Positions 12,790-25,110 of a DNA stretch of 64,000 nucleotides are shown piece after piece (position 1 is the stretch's first letter; every line of letters begins with the position of its first letter). Both the position numbers and the translations under genes were made by a program. The stretch spans positions 1,304,001 through 1,368,000 of the forward strand of contig CM060733.1 of assembly GCA_030704615.1 (NCBI GenBank), given 5' to 3'. Source of the DNA: Takakia lepidozioides. Taxonomy: Eukaryota > Streptophyta > Takakiopsida > Takakiales > Takakiaceae. The notes beneath the pieces are model-generated. The model saw only the letters and a program-made list of their open reading frames with translations. It was not told where the DNA came from and searched no databases.

Positions 12790-15006
12790 TGCAAACCTTC
12801 AGAATTTTAATGTTTTATGCTATAATACAGGCATAACTGCACGGCTTGGGTGTGGGGGTGACTGCGGGCCCCACCAAGGGTGTCCGGCAAGCCCCCCTAC
12901 CGTACCGGCAGGCTGGCACGCGCGCAGTTAACTCGCATCCTATGTCGACAGTCGACTGTTATTTTTTGTTTTTCTTACCTGCTTTATTGTTTTTTTCCTG
13001 AAATGTTATGTTTTGGATTTTGACCTCTATTTCTCTTATCTGATATATCTACATAAATTATAATTTTTTTGCTCTATAGGCATCACAATTATCGTCGCTC
13101 CCAGGTGTTTCCCCCCCTTTTTTTTTCTTAGCAATTATCCAGGAGTTGGAAAAGTTTAGGGTTTAGTAAATACAGCCTTCACTGCATACACCATTTCTTC
13201 AATCAAACAGAATACAATATTTATTCATTAGAGGGTTGAAAATACACGTGGATGAATGATAAGAGTGTTGATTGATAAGTAGTGTGGACAAATGCTTTAT
13301 CAAACCAACTGTATTAAGGCTGGGCATAAGATCTAACAACTATGGAGGTGTGCTAACAAAGAGGAGAGCCATATTTTCATAACACATATCAAATAAGGCT
13401 CTCATGCCATTTTCAAGTGTAAGGTTTCACAGAGCAAAGATTTCATAACATTAACCCTTAAGTGGCAAAACTCATTTTCACCTTAGGTGGAAAAACTTGA
13501 CCCTGGCCCACAAAAACTTTTTTATCTGGAGATTCTCTGTGTCCCTGTAAAACTGACCGTTGGAATTACTTCCCACCTACCCCACCTCCTACCACAAAAG
13601 TTTTATCAGAATCCAACCGCCAGATCTGCAGATTATAAGGTTTACAGTGGGGACAAAAACAAATCTCCACTAAGAAGTAGGTGCCAAAAAAAGCAGTTTT
13701 TTGCTTATATGTGGGCAGTTTGTTTTTTTGTCTTTTGAGAGTCTCAAGAATATTGTTTCATACCTGATAACACACATCCTCAGAAATTTTCAGTTTTTTC
13801 TGAAATGTCAGGTAGGCTCCTTTGTAGTGACAAATTGGGGGGTCAAATTATGCCATTTTCTCTGGGCAGGCCAAAATCTCTCTTCCAAATATTCTACAAA
13901 AACATTTAGCCGTTAAATTTCTAATCCCTTCGGTTGAAGTGTCAAGGGCATCCAAATGAGGTCCTAAAAACAATTTGAGATCAATCAGTAATTGCCATCG
14001 CATCTTTAGGTTCCCTGCCCAAGACTTCAAATGGCACACCTATGTTATAGCCTACAGGCCTAGGACATTTGGAGCCATAGCCCACAAAGGTAGAGGGTTT
14101 TGGAGCTCCTCTAGCTACCCGGCCCTGCTTTCTTGGGGGCCCACTCCACCCTCAACCCTAGGTTCAGACCACCCCTCATAAGTATGGCGTACCCGTCACC
14201 GGAAATGCATCCCGGGTTTTGCACATGAAGGTGATTTCACTGGAAATACATCCCGGACTTTTGACTTTACCGGAATGTTTTCAAACCACATAGCATATTC
14301 CAAACACTTTTGAAACTCAATATGCAGTAGCCCCTGAATTTGTCTAAGTCCCATGTGTACTTGTGTGCTTCAAGCCCCTTGAATTTGTTCTAAGTCCTTT
14401 GTGTGCTTGAAGCTCCTTGAATTTGTTCCAAGTCCTTTGTATGCTTTCAAGCAACGTCCTTGAATTTGTTCTAAGTCATTTGTATGCTTTCAAGCCTGTG
14501 TGATACATCCTGAAATTTTCTAAGTGTTGCGAAGGGAAGTATACATCAATTCAAGAAGTTCTTGAATGCGTTCATGATACATACATATGAACACTAGTTC
14601 AGCCAGGTGCTGAACTTAGTGATACATGTTTTTTACAATCAGTCCTACACATCCCCCTACCATAACCCAGACTCGATTGGGGATTGAACCCACGCAAACC
14701 TGCCCATCGCAGTCGAGTCCCCCCACCCCTATCCCCACCACTACCATCCCACAGCCCCTCCCTCCCTCTCTCCCTCCCTCTAGCTATTGTTAGTGATCCT
14801 AATTAATGTTAGTGATTACTAGTTGCAGTAGAATATCAAATTCTCATGTCAAAAAGTCAGCCCCCAGCAACGCACGCACACACCCCACCACCCCGTCATC
14901 CCCTACAATACATACTATCCATAAACAAAAATTCAGCAATAGAGTGTCACCATTGTCAAGAGTTCCAAGCTGTAGTCACTATCAAAATTGAGACATCAAA
15001 TGCAAC
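12790..15006. other. Intergenic, degenerate repeats
   Basis: No gene recognised. Around 14330-14620 a degenerate tandem repeat of roughly 55-60 bases (TTGAATTTGTTCTAAGTC followed by TGTATGCTTTCAAGC) is visible. Near 14660-14720 the minus strand carries a lone box-B-like GGTTCAATCCC. The rest shows C-rich and AT-rich low-complexity stretches. Confidence 0.5.
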
Positions 15007-17500
15007 CTAGCGATGTCTACGGTGAACTCGAACAAAACACTCGCCATGGCACATAAAGTGACTGTCACAACAGCCACAAAATGTGCAACACCTCTGGCTG
15101 CAAACAATGCATCTGCGGCGTAAATGAGAACGCTCAAGCATATGAAGAGCCGACGCATGTGAAGGTACCTCCACAGATGTAGATGTGTAGCCATGCTGCC
15201 ATCCCCTTGTCAGAGCCTCTGCAATCAACAATTCGAAGTGGGCATGAGTGAATGCCTTTCTGCCCAAAGAAGTCATGTGCCTGCGGTACAATAGCCACAT
15301 ATTCACCATGGATGTATCAAGGACGAAAAAAAAAAAAAAAAACGGTGCCACCACTTGTGGATGCGTGTTTGACAAGAGTATGATCCCCTCAATTGGTCAT
15401 GTACATCAACCCCACGCATGTTGGCTTGATATTCCACATGAATGGGAGATGATTGCACCTCCACCCGTGCACCAACAGCCCCATCCCACCGACAAACGGT
15501 TGCTGGTTCAGCAGCACTAGGGACAGGATTAGCACTAGTAGATAGCAAAAAAACCCCTTTCTGGTCCCACCACAACAAGGCACAAAATTTGCGAGACCTA
15601 TGCATCTTATGCCACACATCTCCATTATTCCCTCGAGTGTGCCCAAGCAAAGACACATGGACACCAATACGATCAGTCCTGCAGGTGCCAGTGGCATATG
15701 TTCCCAACTTCAACAACTCCCATAAAAGCATAGGAGATGTAAAGAAGTTATCAAACACCATTGTGTGACCCACATGGAAGAGCCCTTCCATCATCTTCAT
15801 CACCACGTCAAAACCCTGCCCGGCTGCCCCTTTCTTCTTACAATTCAGCCAAGCACTGCCATCTTCAGCTCCCAAATACATTGAAATGTTGTACACAAAC
15901 TTGGATTCAGCATCAGCCACGCACCATACCTTGATACCCCATTTAATAGGCTTTTTTTTCATGTATTGCTGGAAGGAATAGTACTTACCTGAGTAGGCAA
16001 TCATCATCTCATCAACAATAAGGTATTTTCCAGGGTTATACAAAGTACGACTGATGCGCCCCAAGTCCTCTACAAACCAGCGACACTTACCCAATCTATC
16101 ATACTCAGGGCTGGACTTGTCTTGACACAATGTGGCATTGTCAACCAAATGAAGACATCGCATGATGGACTCAAACCTATGTCTCTTCATCACCTTGCGG
16201 ATGTGTGAGCAAGAAAAAAATTGGGAAGGAGGACACCAATACGACCTCATACTTGGCTGTTTTTTCATACCCATGTACAAGAATATGCCAATGAATGCCT
16301 TCAACTCAGAAACAACCAATGGAATCCAGCTTGCCCACCCCCCTCGTTCTACCAATAATTGGGTCAAGTACATAACCTGCATATCTGTTGGTCTGACAGC
16401 ATATACGGACCAGGTTGACTTGTGGAAAGAAAAGGTCGAACCAAGAGAGCAAGTGTCCCCTAAAAGAGCTAGGAAAAGTTGGGCCAGCAGAAGGACCAAC
16501 AAATTTACCTAGGGTTCCAACCAAGTGGTCACTACTTGATTGCCAATTGTTGTCTTTGAAGAGATCCCTAAATTCTAGAGTATCCAAATTCAGTCCGTCA
16601 TTATAGATACCCAACTCACCCAACAGATCCTGAGGACTTTCCCCAGCCCAATTCCAATTGTCTTCATCATCCGTGTCCCCCTCATAAGCTGTAGGTTCAT
16701 CACCATAGTCCTCATCATCAGAAAATTCAGGGATATCAATGACATCCATCAAGTACTGTGAGCACATATCCCCTCTACCATTGAGGATCAATTTTCCCCT
16801 TTTGTCACTTGTGCCATCCCCAAACAAAGTACTAATGGGCAGCCTAAGCAAATCACATTGCCCAATGTGAAGTGCCCTCAAACCAAGTAATGGACCAAAG
16901 TCAATCTCCACCATTTTCTCTTGTGAAGGCACCTCAATCCAGGTCTGAACAATCTCACCATAACACCAATCTGATGTGGGATCCACCCATTCGTGAGACT
17001 CACCACAAACCACATGTTGTTTGACTCTAACAGGTACAGCAGGCCTGATCGAACGTGTTTCAGATCTACCAGAAGATGTGATGGCCAGATCTACTCTCTT
17101 TCGCAAATAAGAGTACACCCCAAGGTCAAACAAATTGCAAGAATCCTCCACATCAACACTTTTTCCCTTTTTCTGGACTAGAATTGGAATGAACACCTCT
17201 CCCTCTCAACTGCAAACTGGTCCTAAGAGGGGATGTCAAGGCACTAGTACCTTCAAAGTCAAGAGGCTGATTGTCACTCAAACTAGCAAGCTCAGAAGAT
17301 ATAAGACCACTTGGGGGCTGTTTCAAGGTCAAGTTCTGGCCATGGAACATTGCTGATTCCATCAACAGTGGGGAGAACTGGCAGTGAGAGGTCGATGGTG
17401 GGTGCACTAGGGGCTGAAGCATTGCTGGTTGCCTCAGGTCCTGACTCCACATCATTTGCATTTGGTGGGGATTGCTTAACTGTGAGCAGAATTCTGCTCA
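15007..17500 (-). pseudogene. piggyBac-type transposase, frameshifted
   Basis: The transposase is spread over two overlapping frames. The upstream frame (17196 to about 16345) ends with the family's QTNRYA segment. The next frame (about 16340 to 15335) carries W-SELKAFIGIFLYMG, the first catalytic Asp in VDEMMIAYSGK, the second in VFDNFFTS and the third region in RGVDVHDQLRGSY followed by a KWWHR block. The last frame (to 15007) holds LLYRR and a cysteine-rich C-terminal finger (CIVCSQRCCTFCGCC) that binds the element ends in this family. The frame changes at a G-run near 16345 and again at a 17-A run near 15328. The N-terminus is rich in Asp/Glu. All catalytic residues remain, so recent death or assembly error are both possible. 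Confidence 0.85.
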
Positions 17501-18189
17501 CGCTTCAGGATCTTGTCGCCTATAACCGCGGGCGCCTATTCGACTTATAATACCTATTATTGCGCAGACTGGTCAGAATTACAAGCTCGGGTATGGATGC
17601 TACTTGGATGAATGAAGGATGAATGGAGGATGAATGTTGGTATTACGAATGACACATGGATGAATGAAATAAATATAGTGCAGTGTATTCTAAAGTATGT
17701 TGGCAACAATGAATCCACATTGCTTAATTGATTGAGGACGGGTATGGATGGTTGATAGTGAGGCTCTTACCCAATTGGAAAGAAGGCAGAGAAGTGAACT
17801 GGTGCTTCATCAATAAACGTTCCAAAACATGTGATTCATTCCGACAAAGAAGATCCACTGCTACAGGAGCTACTGTTCAAAACGAAGGCAGAATTGTCTA
17901 TAAAGACGCTAGCCATGCTCTTCAGAAACCTATGTCTGTTGTGAAGCACAGAAGGGGGAGATGCTTGTAGACTATATTCCGTAGCCGCAGCCTCTGCATA
18001 AGGTGACAAATAAAAATTTGTTGGAGGACTTGGGAAAAAATCCGGGTTGGCAAAGAAAGGTAGAAACCGTGGTGTCCTGGGACTCCTGCAATCATACACC
18101 AATGAACAAACTTCGCAAATACTCCCGCATGCCAAACGAGTGCATCAAAGATGAATATGAAAACGATGCGTCTTAGGGTCAATGATCAT
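17501..18189. other. Spacer between two copies of the piggyBac 5' region
   Basis: No gene recognised. The stretch separates the main transposase locus from the duplicated 5' fragment and resembles neither. It could be an insertion or the original flank. Confidence 0.4.
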
Positions 18190-19067
18190 CCTGGGGTCAA
18201 CGAGTAATGGACCAAAGTCAGCCTCCACCATTTTGTGAAGGCACCTGAATCAAGGTCTGAAGAATCTCACCATAACACCAATCTGATGTGGGATCTACCC
18301 ATTCGTGAGACTCACCACAAACCACATGTTGTTTGACTCTAACAGGTACAGCAGGCCTCATCAGACGTGTTTCAGATCTACCAGTAGATGTGCTGGCCAG
18401 ATCTACTCTCTTTGGCATATGAGATACCCCAAGGTCAAACAAATTGCAAGAAGGACCACAATCCGGTTGCGAATCCTCCACATCAACACATTTTCCCTTG
18501 TCAGGACTAGAATTGGAATGAACACCTCTTCCTCTCAACTGCAAACTGGTGCTAAGAGGGGATGTCAAGGCACCAATACCTTCAAATTGAAGAGGCTGAT
18601 TGTCACTCAAACCAGCAGGCTCAGAATGTATCAGGCCAGTTGGGGGTTGTTTCAAGGTGAAGTTCTGGCCATGGGACATTGCTAATTCCATCAATAGTGG
18701 GGAGAAGTGGCAGTGAGAAGTCGATGGTGGGTGCACTAGGGGCTGAAGCATTGCTAGTTGCCTCAGGTCCTGACTCCACATCATTTGCATTTGGTCCAAG
18801 GGAAGCTGTGACAAGCGTTGTAAGCGCCTCTGTTTGGCCGCTTGCCTGGCCATCCTCTTTGGGTTCCACTGTCCAGACATAGTGTGGGTGATCCGGATAA
18901 ACAATAGTGCACAAGAGGCGGTTTACCAAATCACTGAACCCTATGCTAGACCCCTCAACTCTGCGAGCTCTCCAACCAAGTCTCCTAGCAACTTGACGCC
19001 TGAAATGGTACCTAAGCTCACTTGGTGTGGGACTGAAACTCAAAGGACTTACACTAGGTGGAGGCAC
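18190..19067 (-). pseudogene. Duplicated 5' fragment of the piggyBac transposase gene
   Basis: Bases about 18190-18790 repeat bases about 16880-17460 with scattered differences. Both read on the minus strand as a frame with the shared block HVVCGESHEWVDPTSDWCYG. The fragment lacks the catalytic domain. Its open frame continues to about 19067 (ELRYHFRRQVARRLGWRAR, basic), beyond what survives at the main locus, and stops abruptly at the CACTA-like terminus, which suggests that insertion truncated it. Confidence 0.7.
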
Positions 19068-20640
19068 TAGAAGAAAAACGTGGAATAACCACTAGCCCTT
19101 TAACCACTACTGTCTTTTCCCACTTTATAAACCACTAGTAACCACTTGCCAGTGGTTAATCCCGATGAAATGCCACGGTGGCATCATAGACAGTGGTTGG
19201 AAGTGGTTTCAACCACTCAGTAGTCCACGTGTAATAATTTGTTTTTATATTACATTTTATTTGGTAATATATTTTAATTAATAAATATGAGTGTACATTG
19301 TGAGTGGTTATAGACACCTCAGTGATGGGAAGTGGTTGAAACCACTTGCTACTCCACGTGTAATAATTCAAATTTTATTTACGATTTATGATTTGGAAAT
19401 ATATTTTAATTAATTAATATAATATTCCACGTGGACGGGGACAGTGCACGTTGATCTTGGCTAAAGACACCTCATTGATTTGTACCACTTTGACAGTGGT
19501 AGAGAGTGGGTGGTGAAAGACACTCTTGTAATTGGAACCACTATTCAAGTGGTTGCTCATGAGTGGTTGCCTACACAACAGTGATTGGTACCACTTTTGT
19601 GGTGATACATGAAAAACTTTAAGTGGTTTGTGCACCTGTGACAGACTTTGAAAAACAGACAAGTGTCTAGATCATTGTAAGATGATGCTATTGAACAAAT
19701 GGTTCCAACAACAAACTTTATTCTGAATCTGAAACATATTCGTCACCCTCTGAATCACTTTCCTCAACTGGAATACGATTGATTGTACAAATGCCGCTTA
19801 AATGCAGGTAGCCAACATAGCCAAGTCTTCAGTCTCTCATGTTAGTTCTAGAATGTTATGTGGTTAAAGACACCTCAGTGATTAGTACCACTTGGACAAT
19901 GGTACATAGTGAGTGGTTAAAGACACCGAAGTGATTGGTATCACTGGGGCGGTGGTAGATTGTGAGTGATTAAAGACACCTCACTGACTGGTACCACTCT
20001 TATGGTGATACATGAAAATGTTTAGCTGGAATAGCGATTGATTGTACAAATGTCGCTTAAATGCAGGTAGCCAACATAGCCAGTTCTTCAGTCTCTCATG
20101 TTAGTTCTAGAATGTTATGTGGATAAAGACACCTCAGTGATTAGTACCACTTGGATAGTGGTACATAGTGAGTGGTTAAAGACACCGAAGTAATTGGTAT
20201 CACTGGGACGGTGGTAGATTGTGAGTGATTAAAGACACCTCACTGACTGATACCACTCTTATGGTGATACATGAAAATGTTTAACTGGAATAGCGATTGA
20301 TTGTACAAATGCCGCTTAAATGCAGGTAGCCAACATAGCCAGGTCTTCAGTCTCTCATGTTAGTTCTAGAATGTTATGTGGTTAAAGACACCTCAGTGAT
20401 TAGTACCACTTGGATAGTGGTACATAGTGAGTGGTTAAAGACACCGTAGTGATTGTTATCACTGGGATGGTGGTAGATTGTGAGTGGTTAAAGACACCTC
20501 ACTGACTGGTACCACTCTTTGTGGTGATACATGAAAATGTTTAAGTGGTTTGTGCACTTGTGGCAGACTTTTAAAAACATACAAGTGTCCAAATCATTGT
20601 AGGATGATGCTATTGAACAGATGGTTCCAAACAATCAACT
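19065..20640. mobile_element. CACTA-like terminus with subterminal repeats
   Basis: The sequence CACTAGAAGAAAAACG at 19065 has the form of an En/Spm (CACTA) terminus. It is followed by many direct and inverted AGTGGTT/AACCACT motifs (19085-19640), the usual subterminal binding-site array. A matching inverted end was not found in the window, so the element may be truncated or very long. Confidence 0.45.
19802..20600. repeat. Three-copy 259-bp tandem repeat
   Basis: The ATGCAGGTAGCCAACATAGCC segment, cut here to its start ATGCAGGTAGCC, recurs at about 19802, 20061 and 20320, a period near 259 bp. Each unit carries TTAAAGACACCTCAGTGATT and TACCACTTGGA motifs. The units also resemble the coding tail at 20641-20800, so the array seems to derive from the 3' part of that small frame. 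Confidence 0.8.
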
Positions 20641-20859
20641 TTATTCTGAATCTGAATCACAATATTCATTCTCTGAAGCACTTTCCTCAACTGGAACAAT
20701 ATTTGGTCGTACAAAACTAGCTTGAAATATGGTAGCCAACATAGCCAACTCTTCTTCACTTAGAGCCATGGCACCATCTAATGACCTAGGTATGGGCTGA
20801 TCTGATAAGGTAGAGGGTGTCCGTAGACCATCAAAATTTGCATTTTCTCCAATGTCCAA
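20641..20859 (-). CDS. Small acidic frame, possible last exon of a transposon gene
   Basis: A 72-codon minus-strand frame ends in an acidic tail (ENEYCDSDSE). It has no recognisable domain. Decayed copies of its C-terminal part occur in the adjacent 259-bp tandem array, so it belongs to repetitive DNA. It could be the last exon of the Ulp1-type gene upstream or of a CACTA-like element gene; the sequence does not decide. Confidence 0.35.
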   Translation of the reverse strand: MDIGENANFDGLRTPSTLSDQPIPRSLDGAMALSEEELAMLATIFQASFVRPNIVPVEESASENEYCDSDSE

Positions 20860-22662
20860 ACTTCAACGATGAATTTTAGAATGAAAATAAATTAAGCCAG
20901 TTCCAAAAATACAAAATTTCCAAATAATTGAACTCACTACAAGGCTTGAAAATAGTTGTTTACATTTCATTCAAATTTTTATATGTCACATCTAGTAGAT
21001 AAGCCTGATAGTTGCTCCTAGATGTTTTCCTTTATTTTTTATTTTAAAAATAGATAATCTAATATTTTTTGAAAAAATCTATAGACTTTTTGCAAGAGCC
21101 CAAAAATGAGGTGTAGGTGGGGTAGCATTGTAAGCCCTGAAGCTATCCCCCCAAAAACTACGTCAAACAGGTTTCATATGACCCGGATATGGCCAAACAA
21201 GCGTTATATAATTTAAATTTGGTCATATTAATTAGTTCATTTTGGCCTGCCTTTATCGATTTCTACTACCACTTCATAAAAAAAATTAATATTGTACTCA
21301 TTACAATAAAGTGAAATTCACATACCGTACCACGACGGGTTCGATCTTCTGTGGTTTTCACATTGAACTTCCACTCCAAGTAAAATTGCACAAAACAAAA
21401 TGCATAATAGCCACACTCCCAACAGCTCCGTTGCTGGGGGACACTGGCCTCAAACCATTCCATCCTCTCCATGACGTAACTGAAGTCATCAGATCCAGGC
21501 ATGAAATCAAAGAACGCTATGGCAAAATTTCGCAAAATTCCTTCAATGAGTTTGGGTCGGGCAATGGTTTTATGGGAGTCCAAATGTACTATCCGACCTC
21601 GGCGCTCTAAAACAGCAACACTCCAGTGATCACTGCAACACAAACAAAGCCGTTACGTCAGAATAGAAAAAAACATCTCCAATGAAACCCATTGTGGTGT
21701 AACCCGGCTGTGGTGTAACCCAGTAGTATAACCCTTTGTACTGTAACTCTAAACGGTGTTACACAACTAGTCAGCAGTCACTAGTGCAACTCAGTCTAGA
21801 ATAGAGGAGTGTAATCCAACATGCTCAGTCAACGCTGAAATTACTTACTCGAAGACAATAGGGATGACAACCACATCCACAAGATCTCGATTCTTTGTGA
21901 ACACCATCCCTCGGGCATCCTGAGTGTACCATTCTTGCACCAACCCGAATAGCGTCTGCAGATCGTTACCATTGGTACGCATGACATGCCATTGAAAAGG
22001 AGCACAGATGACAAACTCAGGTGCGATAGCCTTAAACAATTTGGCCTCCAGAAGTTTGTTGTAACCCGAGAGCAATGCATCTGTGACAGTTGCTCTTATT
22101 TTATACATCGGCTCAAAATTTGTCTCTTCCAAGTAAAACTGTAACGGACTAGAAGCCAGGAAGGCATCGCCATAATAAAACTTCACTTTCGGGCGCCCCA
22201 GGAGGGTCCGACACCATTCTGAACTTTGTCAAGTACCGTTGTTCTAGTCTGCACAACAAACCGCACATTACGAACATTACGATGCATCATACAAGAGTTA
22301 TAATCAATATTCAAAATCAGAGAGGATCAAAGTACAATGAGGTACCTCGAACGCTCCCGCAAGTGCTTGGCAAGGACCTTTTGCTGCTGGACAACGTCAA
22401 CCTCCGAGACCCCTGCACTTTTGCCTTTCGGTTTGGTTCGCTGTTTTTTGGGTGCGACAAGAACAGATACTTCTTTGTCAGCGCTAGGGGGTTCAGCCAA
22501 CCGCTTTCTTTGAGCAGGCGGCCGTTTTGACCTCCTGGGATTCTCTACAACCCTGACAATGCCGCCGGTAGGGGGAATTTCTGAGCCAGAGGTGCCTTGT
22601 TCTGAGTTTGCTGCAAGTGCTGAAGACTGCACTCCCTCGTCTGAGACGTGCTGGGGAGGTGA

Positions 22663-23540
22663 TTGACCAAGGGCAGAAGTGTCACAGCTCACCTCCTCGG
22701 TGCTACCCCTGTCAGTGTCACCCTTCTGTTCAAACCCCTTGTCACGCTTCTTAGTGTCACCCTTCTCTTCGGCTACCTCCTCAGTGTCACGATTCTCAGT
22801 GTCACCCTTCTCTTCGGCTTCCTTCTCAATGTCACCCTTCTCTTCGGCTACCTCCTCAGTGTCACTCTTCTTAGTGTCACCCTTCTCTTCAGCTACCTCC
22901 TCAGAGTCACGCATCTCAGTGTCGCCCTTCTCTCCGGCTACCTTCTCAGTGTCACCCTTCTCTTTGGACGCATTATCAGTGTCACTCTTCGCAGTGTCAC
23001 CCTTCTCATCGGGTTCCTTCCCAGTGTCACTCTGCTGAGTAACAATCTTATGTGTGTCACCCTTGGCAGTGTCACTCTTCTCAGTGTCTAGATGCTCCGC
23101 AACATCCTTCTCTTCGTGACTCTCCACAGTGAAACACTTCTCAGTGTGACCCTGCTTTGTGTCACCCTTCCAACTGACAACCTCCTCGGTGACACCCTTC
23201 CCCGTGTCACCCATGTCGATGTCACTCTTCTTTGCATCAACCTCCTCAATGCCATCCTTGATTGTGTCGCCCTTCTCCGCACCCTCCAAGACCATGTTGA
23301 CAAGCGGAAGACCGTCATCCGTCGCGACTAGTGGCCGTGGCAAAGGAGTGTCACCTTCCACGACTAGTGGTAGTGGAATGTCATCCATGACAGTGTTACA
23401 CTCACTGACATCTACCATGTGGGTTGGCTGTGGGGTGTCACCCCTATCAGTGTAACCCATGTCAATGTCACTCTCAGCGGAAGTTGCAGTGTTCACGGGC
23501 AATGGTGTGTCACCCACGACAATGTCCCTCACGACATTGT
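22663..23540 (-). repeat. KGDTE-repeat coding tract
   Basis: Within the fourth exon of the Ulp1-type gene the minus strand reads as roughly 40 degenerate units built on Lys-Gly-Asp-Thr plus Glu/Val/Ala-Glu-Glu. At DNA level each unit carries AGGGTGACAC, close to the GGGTTACAC motif filling the neighbouring introns and flanks. Confidence 0.85.
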
Positions 23541-23573
23541 CAGCCACACCGGTATCCGTAGTGTCACCCTGAG

Positions 23574-23700
23574 GTGCAGTGTAACCCTCCTTCCCTGTTG
23601 TTCCTCTCTACACAGTGTCACCCTGAGGTGCAGTGTAACCCTCCTTCCCTGTTGCTCCTCTCTGCACAGTGTCACCCTCAGGTGCAGTGTAACCCTCGGT
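23574..23700 (-). repeat. 54-bp coding tandem repeat with a nonsense copy
   Basis: The 54-bp (18-codon) unit occurs at 23574-23627 and 23628-23681, with a partial third. In one copy codon CAG is kept; in the other it is TAG (plus-strand CTA at 23608-23610), closing the frame. Confidence 0.75.
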
Positions 23701-24339
23701 TTCAGGGCATCCTCCCCTTGCAGTGTCACCCTGCGCATCAATGGGACCCACGAAGGCTGGGTCATTCTGAGAGAGGTTGACCACATGATCCTAACAAATA
23801 CTTACATTGCTGCATCGAGGGTTCAACCCAGCATCTCCAGATTCAAAGTCATACACAGACTCTGGGTCAAGCGGGTCCCCGATTCTTCGATTAAGACCTT
23901 CAAAAGAAATGACCGGGGCTGCGGACAAAGAGGTTCGCACTTGGGTGTTCCACCTTGATGTATCATCTTCAGTATCAGTATCAGAAATCATGGGCAAATC
24001 CCGCGTCAAGTCTGCTAGGTTCACCCCTAAGTGCAGCTGGGTTGAGTACAATTCACCAACCTACGACAAAGATACAACGGCAGATTGACTTGGAATGATG
24101 TCCTCGTCATGTACATCGTCGCTCTGCGGGGCGGAAATTGGCCCATCGCTCGTCTGCGCGCCCCCTACGCCCCCTGTATCGCATTGTGGAGGGGCCCCAT
24201 ACACAACTTCGTGAAGCTCACGTTGAGCCTCAAAAAGGTTTTTGAACGAATTGGCGACTTGATTGGTCATGAGCTCGGACTCATCTGCATCGGGGAAAAG
24301 ACAAAGGTTTTTAGTCATGGAACGAGGTTTTTGAAAGTG

Positions 24340-24770
24340 CAAGGGTTACACTATGTAAGGGTTACACTGACTAGGACAAGACAGTGGTTCGGATTACACG
24401 ATGTGGGTTACACCACCCTGTTAGAGACAGTAGTTTGCAATGGGTTACACTACCATGGGTTACACTACTGAGATTACACAACGAGAGGGTAACAAATCTA
24501 GGGTAACACAGCGAGGGGTACCATTAGGGGTACACTGATTACAGGGTTACATACTCCGAGGGTTACACTGATTACAAGGTTACACACAACGAGGGTTACA
24601 CTGAGTTACAAGGTTCCACATAGCGAGGGTTACACTGATTACAGGGTTACACACAACGAGGGTTACACTGAGTTACAAGGTTCCACATAGCGAGGGTTAC
24701 AATGATTACAAGATTACACACAAAGGGGTTACACGACGAGAGGGGTGACAGTGGATGGAGTAACACTTAC
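24340..24770. repeat. GGGTTACAC repeat array (intron of the Ulp1-type gene)
   Basis: Degenerate tandem GGGTTACAC and TTACACTGATTACAGGG units fill the intron between two exons of the Ulp1-type gene. Similar arrays occur at 37010-37200 and 39370-40215, with inverted copies at 38390-38830 and 21685-21740. Confidence 0.85.
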
Positions 24771-24921
24771 AGAGATACCAAGGCACTACAGACCCAAGGT
24801 CTCTCATATACTGGATGCCCAAACGCGCATTGAGGTCCATTTCTGTTGGTGATTCGCTAAAGAGGCCACAACACCAAAGCTGGATAAACGATTCTCTCTG
24901 TTGGATCGCAAAGTGATGGGC

Positions 24922-24932
24922 GGCGCGACGAC
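24922..24932. repeat. 11-bp target-site duplication, left copy
   Basis: GGCGCGACGAC is repeated at 36272-36282. The two copies exactly bracket the inserted Mutator-like element, and removing the element plus one copy restores an open reading frame. Confidence 0.85.
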
Positions 24933-24944
24933 AACGACGCAATG

Positions 24945-25110
24945 GCGTGAGCGTTGCACGTGAGCGCGCGAGCGTACGCTCACGCAGGAGTGACGTGGCG
25001 TGAGCGTACGCTCACGCCAGCTGACGTGGCGTGAGCCTGCACACATGCTGACGTGGCGTGAGCGTCATGTCAGCATGCTGATGTGGCGGTAAATGATGAC
25101 GTGGCACTGT
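24945..25110. repeat. Left subterminal TGACGTGGCGTGAGCG repeats
   Basis: Four or more copies of GACGTGGCGTGAGC lie here, some arranged as inverted pairs around GTAC (GCGTGAGCGTACGCTCACGC). They match the right subterminal block and are likely transposase-binding sites; that role is inferred. Confidence 0.75.

Noticed and set aside
22663-23091. Long plus-strand frame of hydrophobic VTLLSVTLL repeats
   Set aside because: It is the antisense of the KGDTE-repeat exon; the minus strand has the splice context and the Ulp1 domain downstream.
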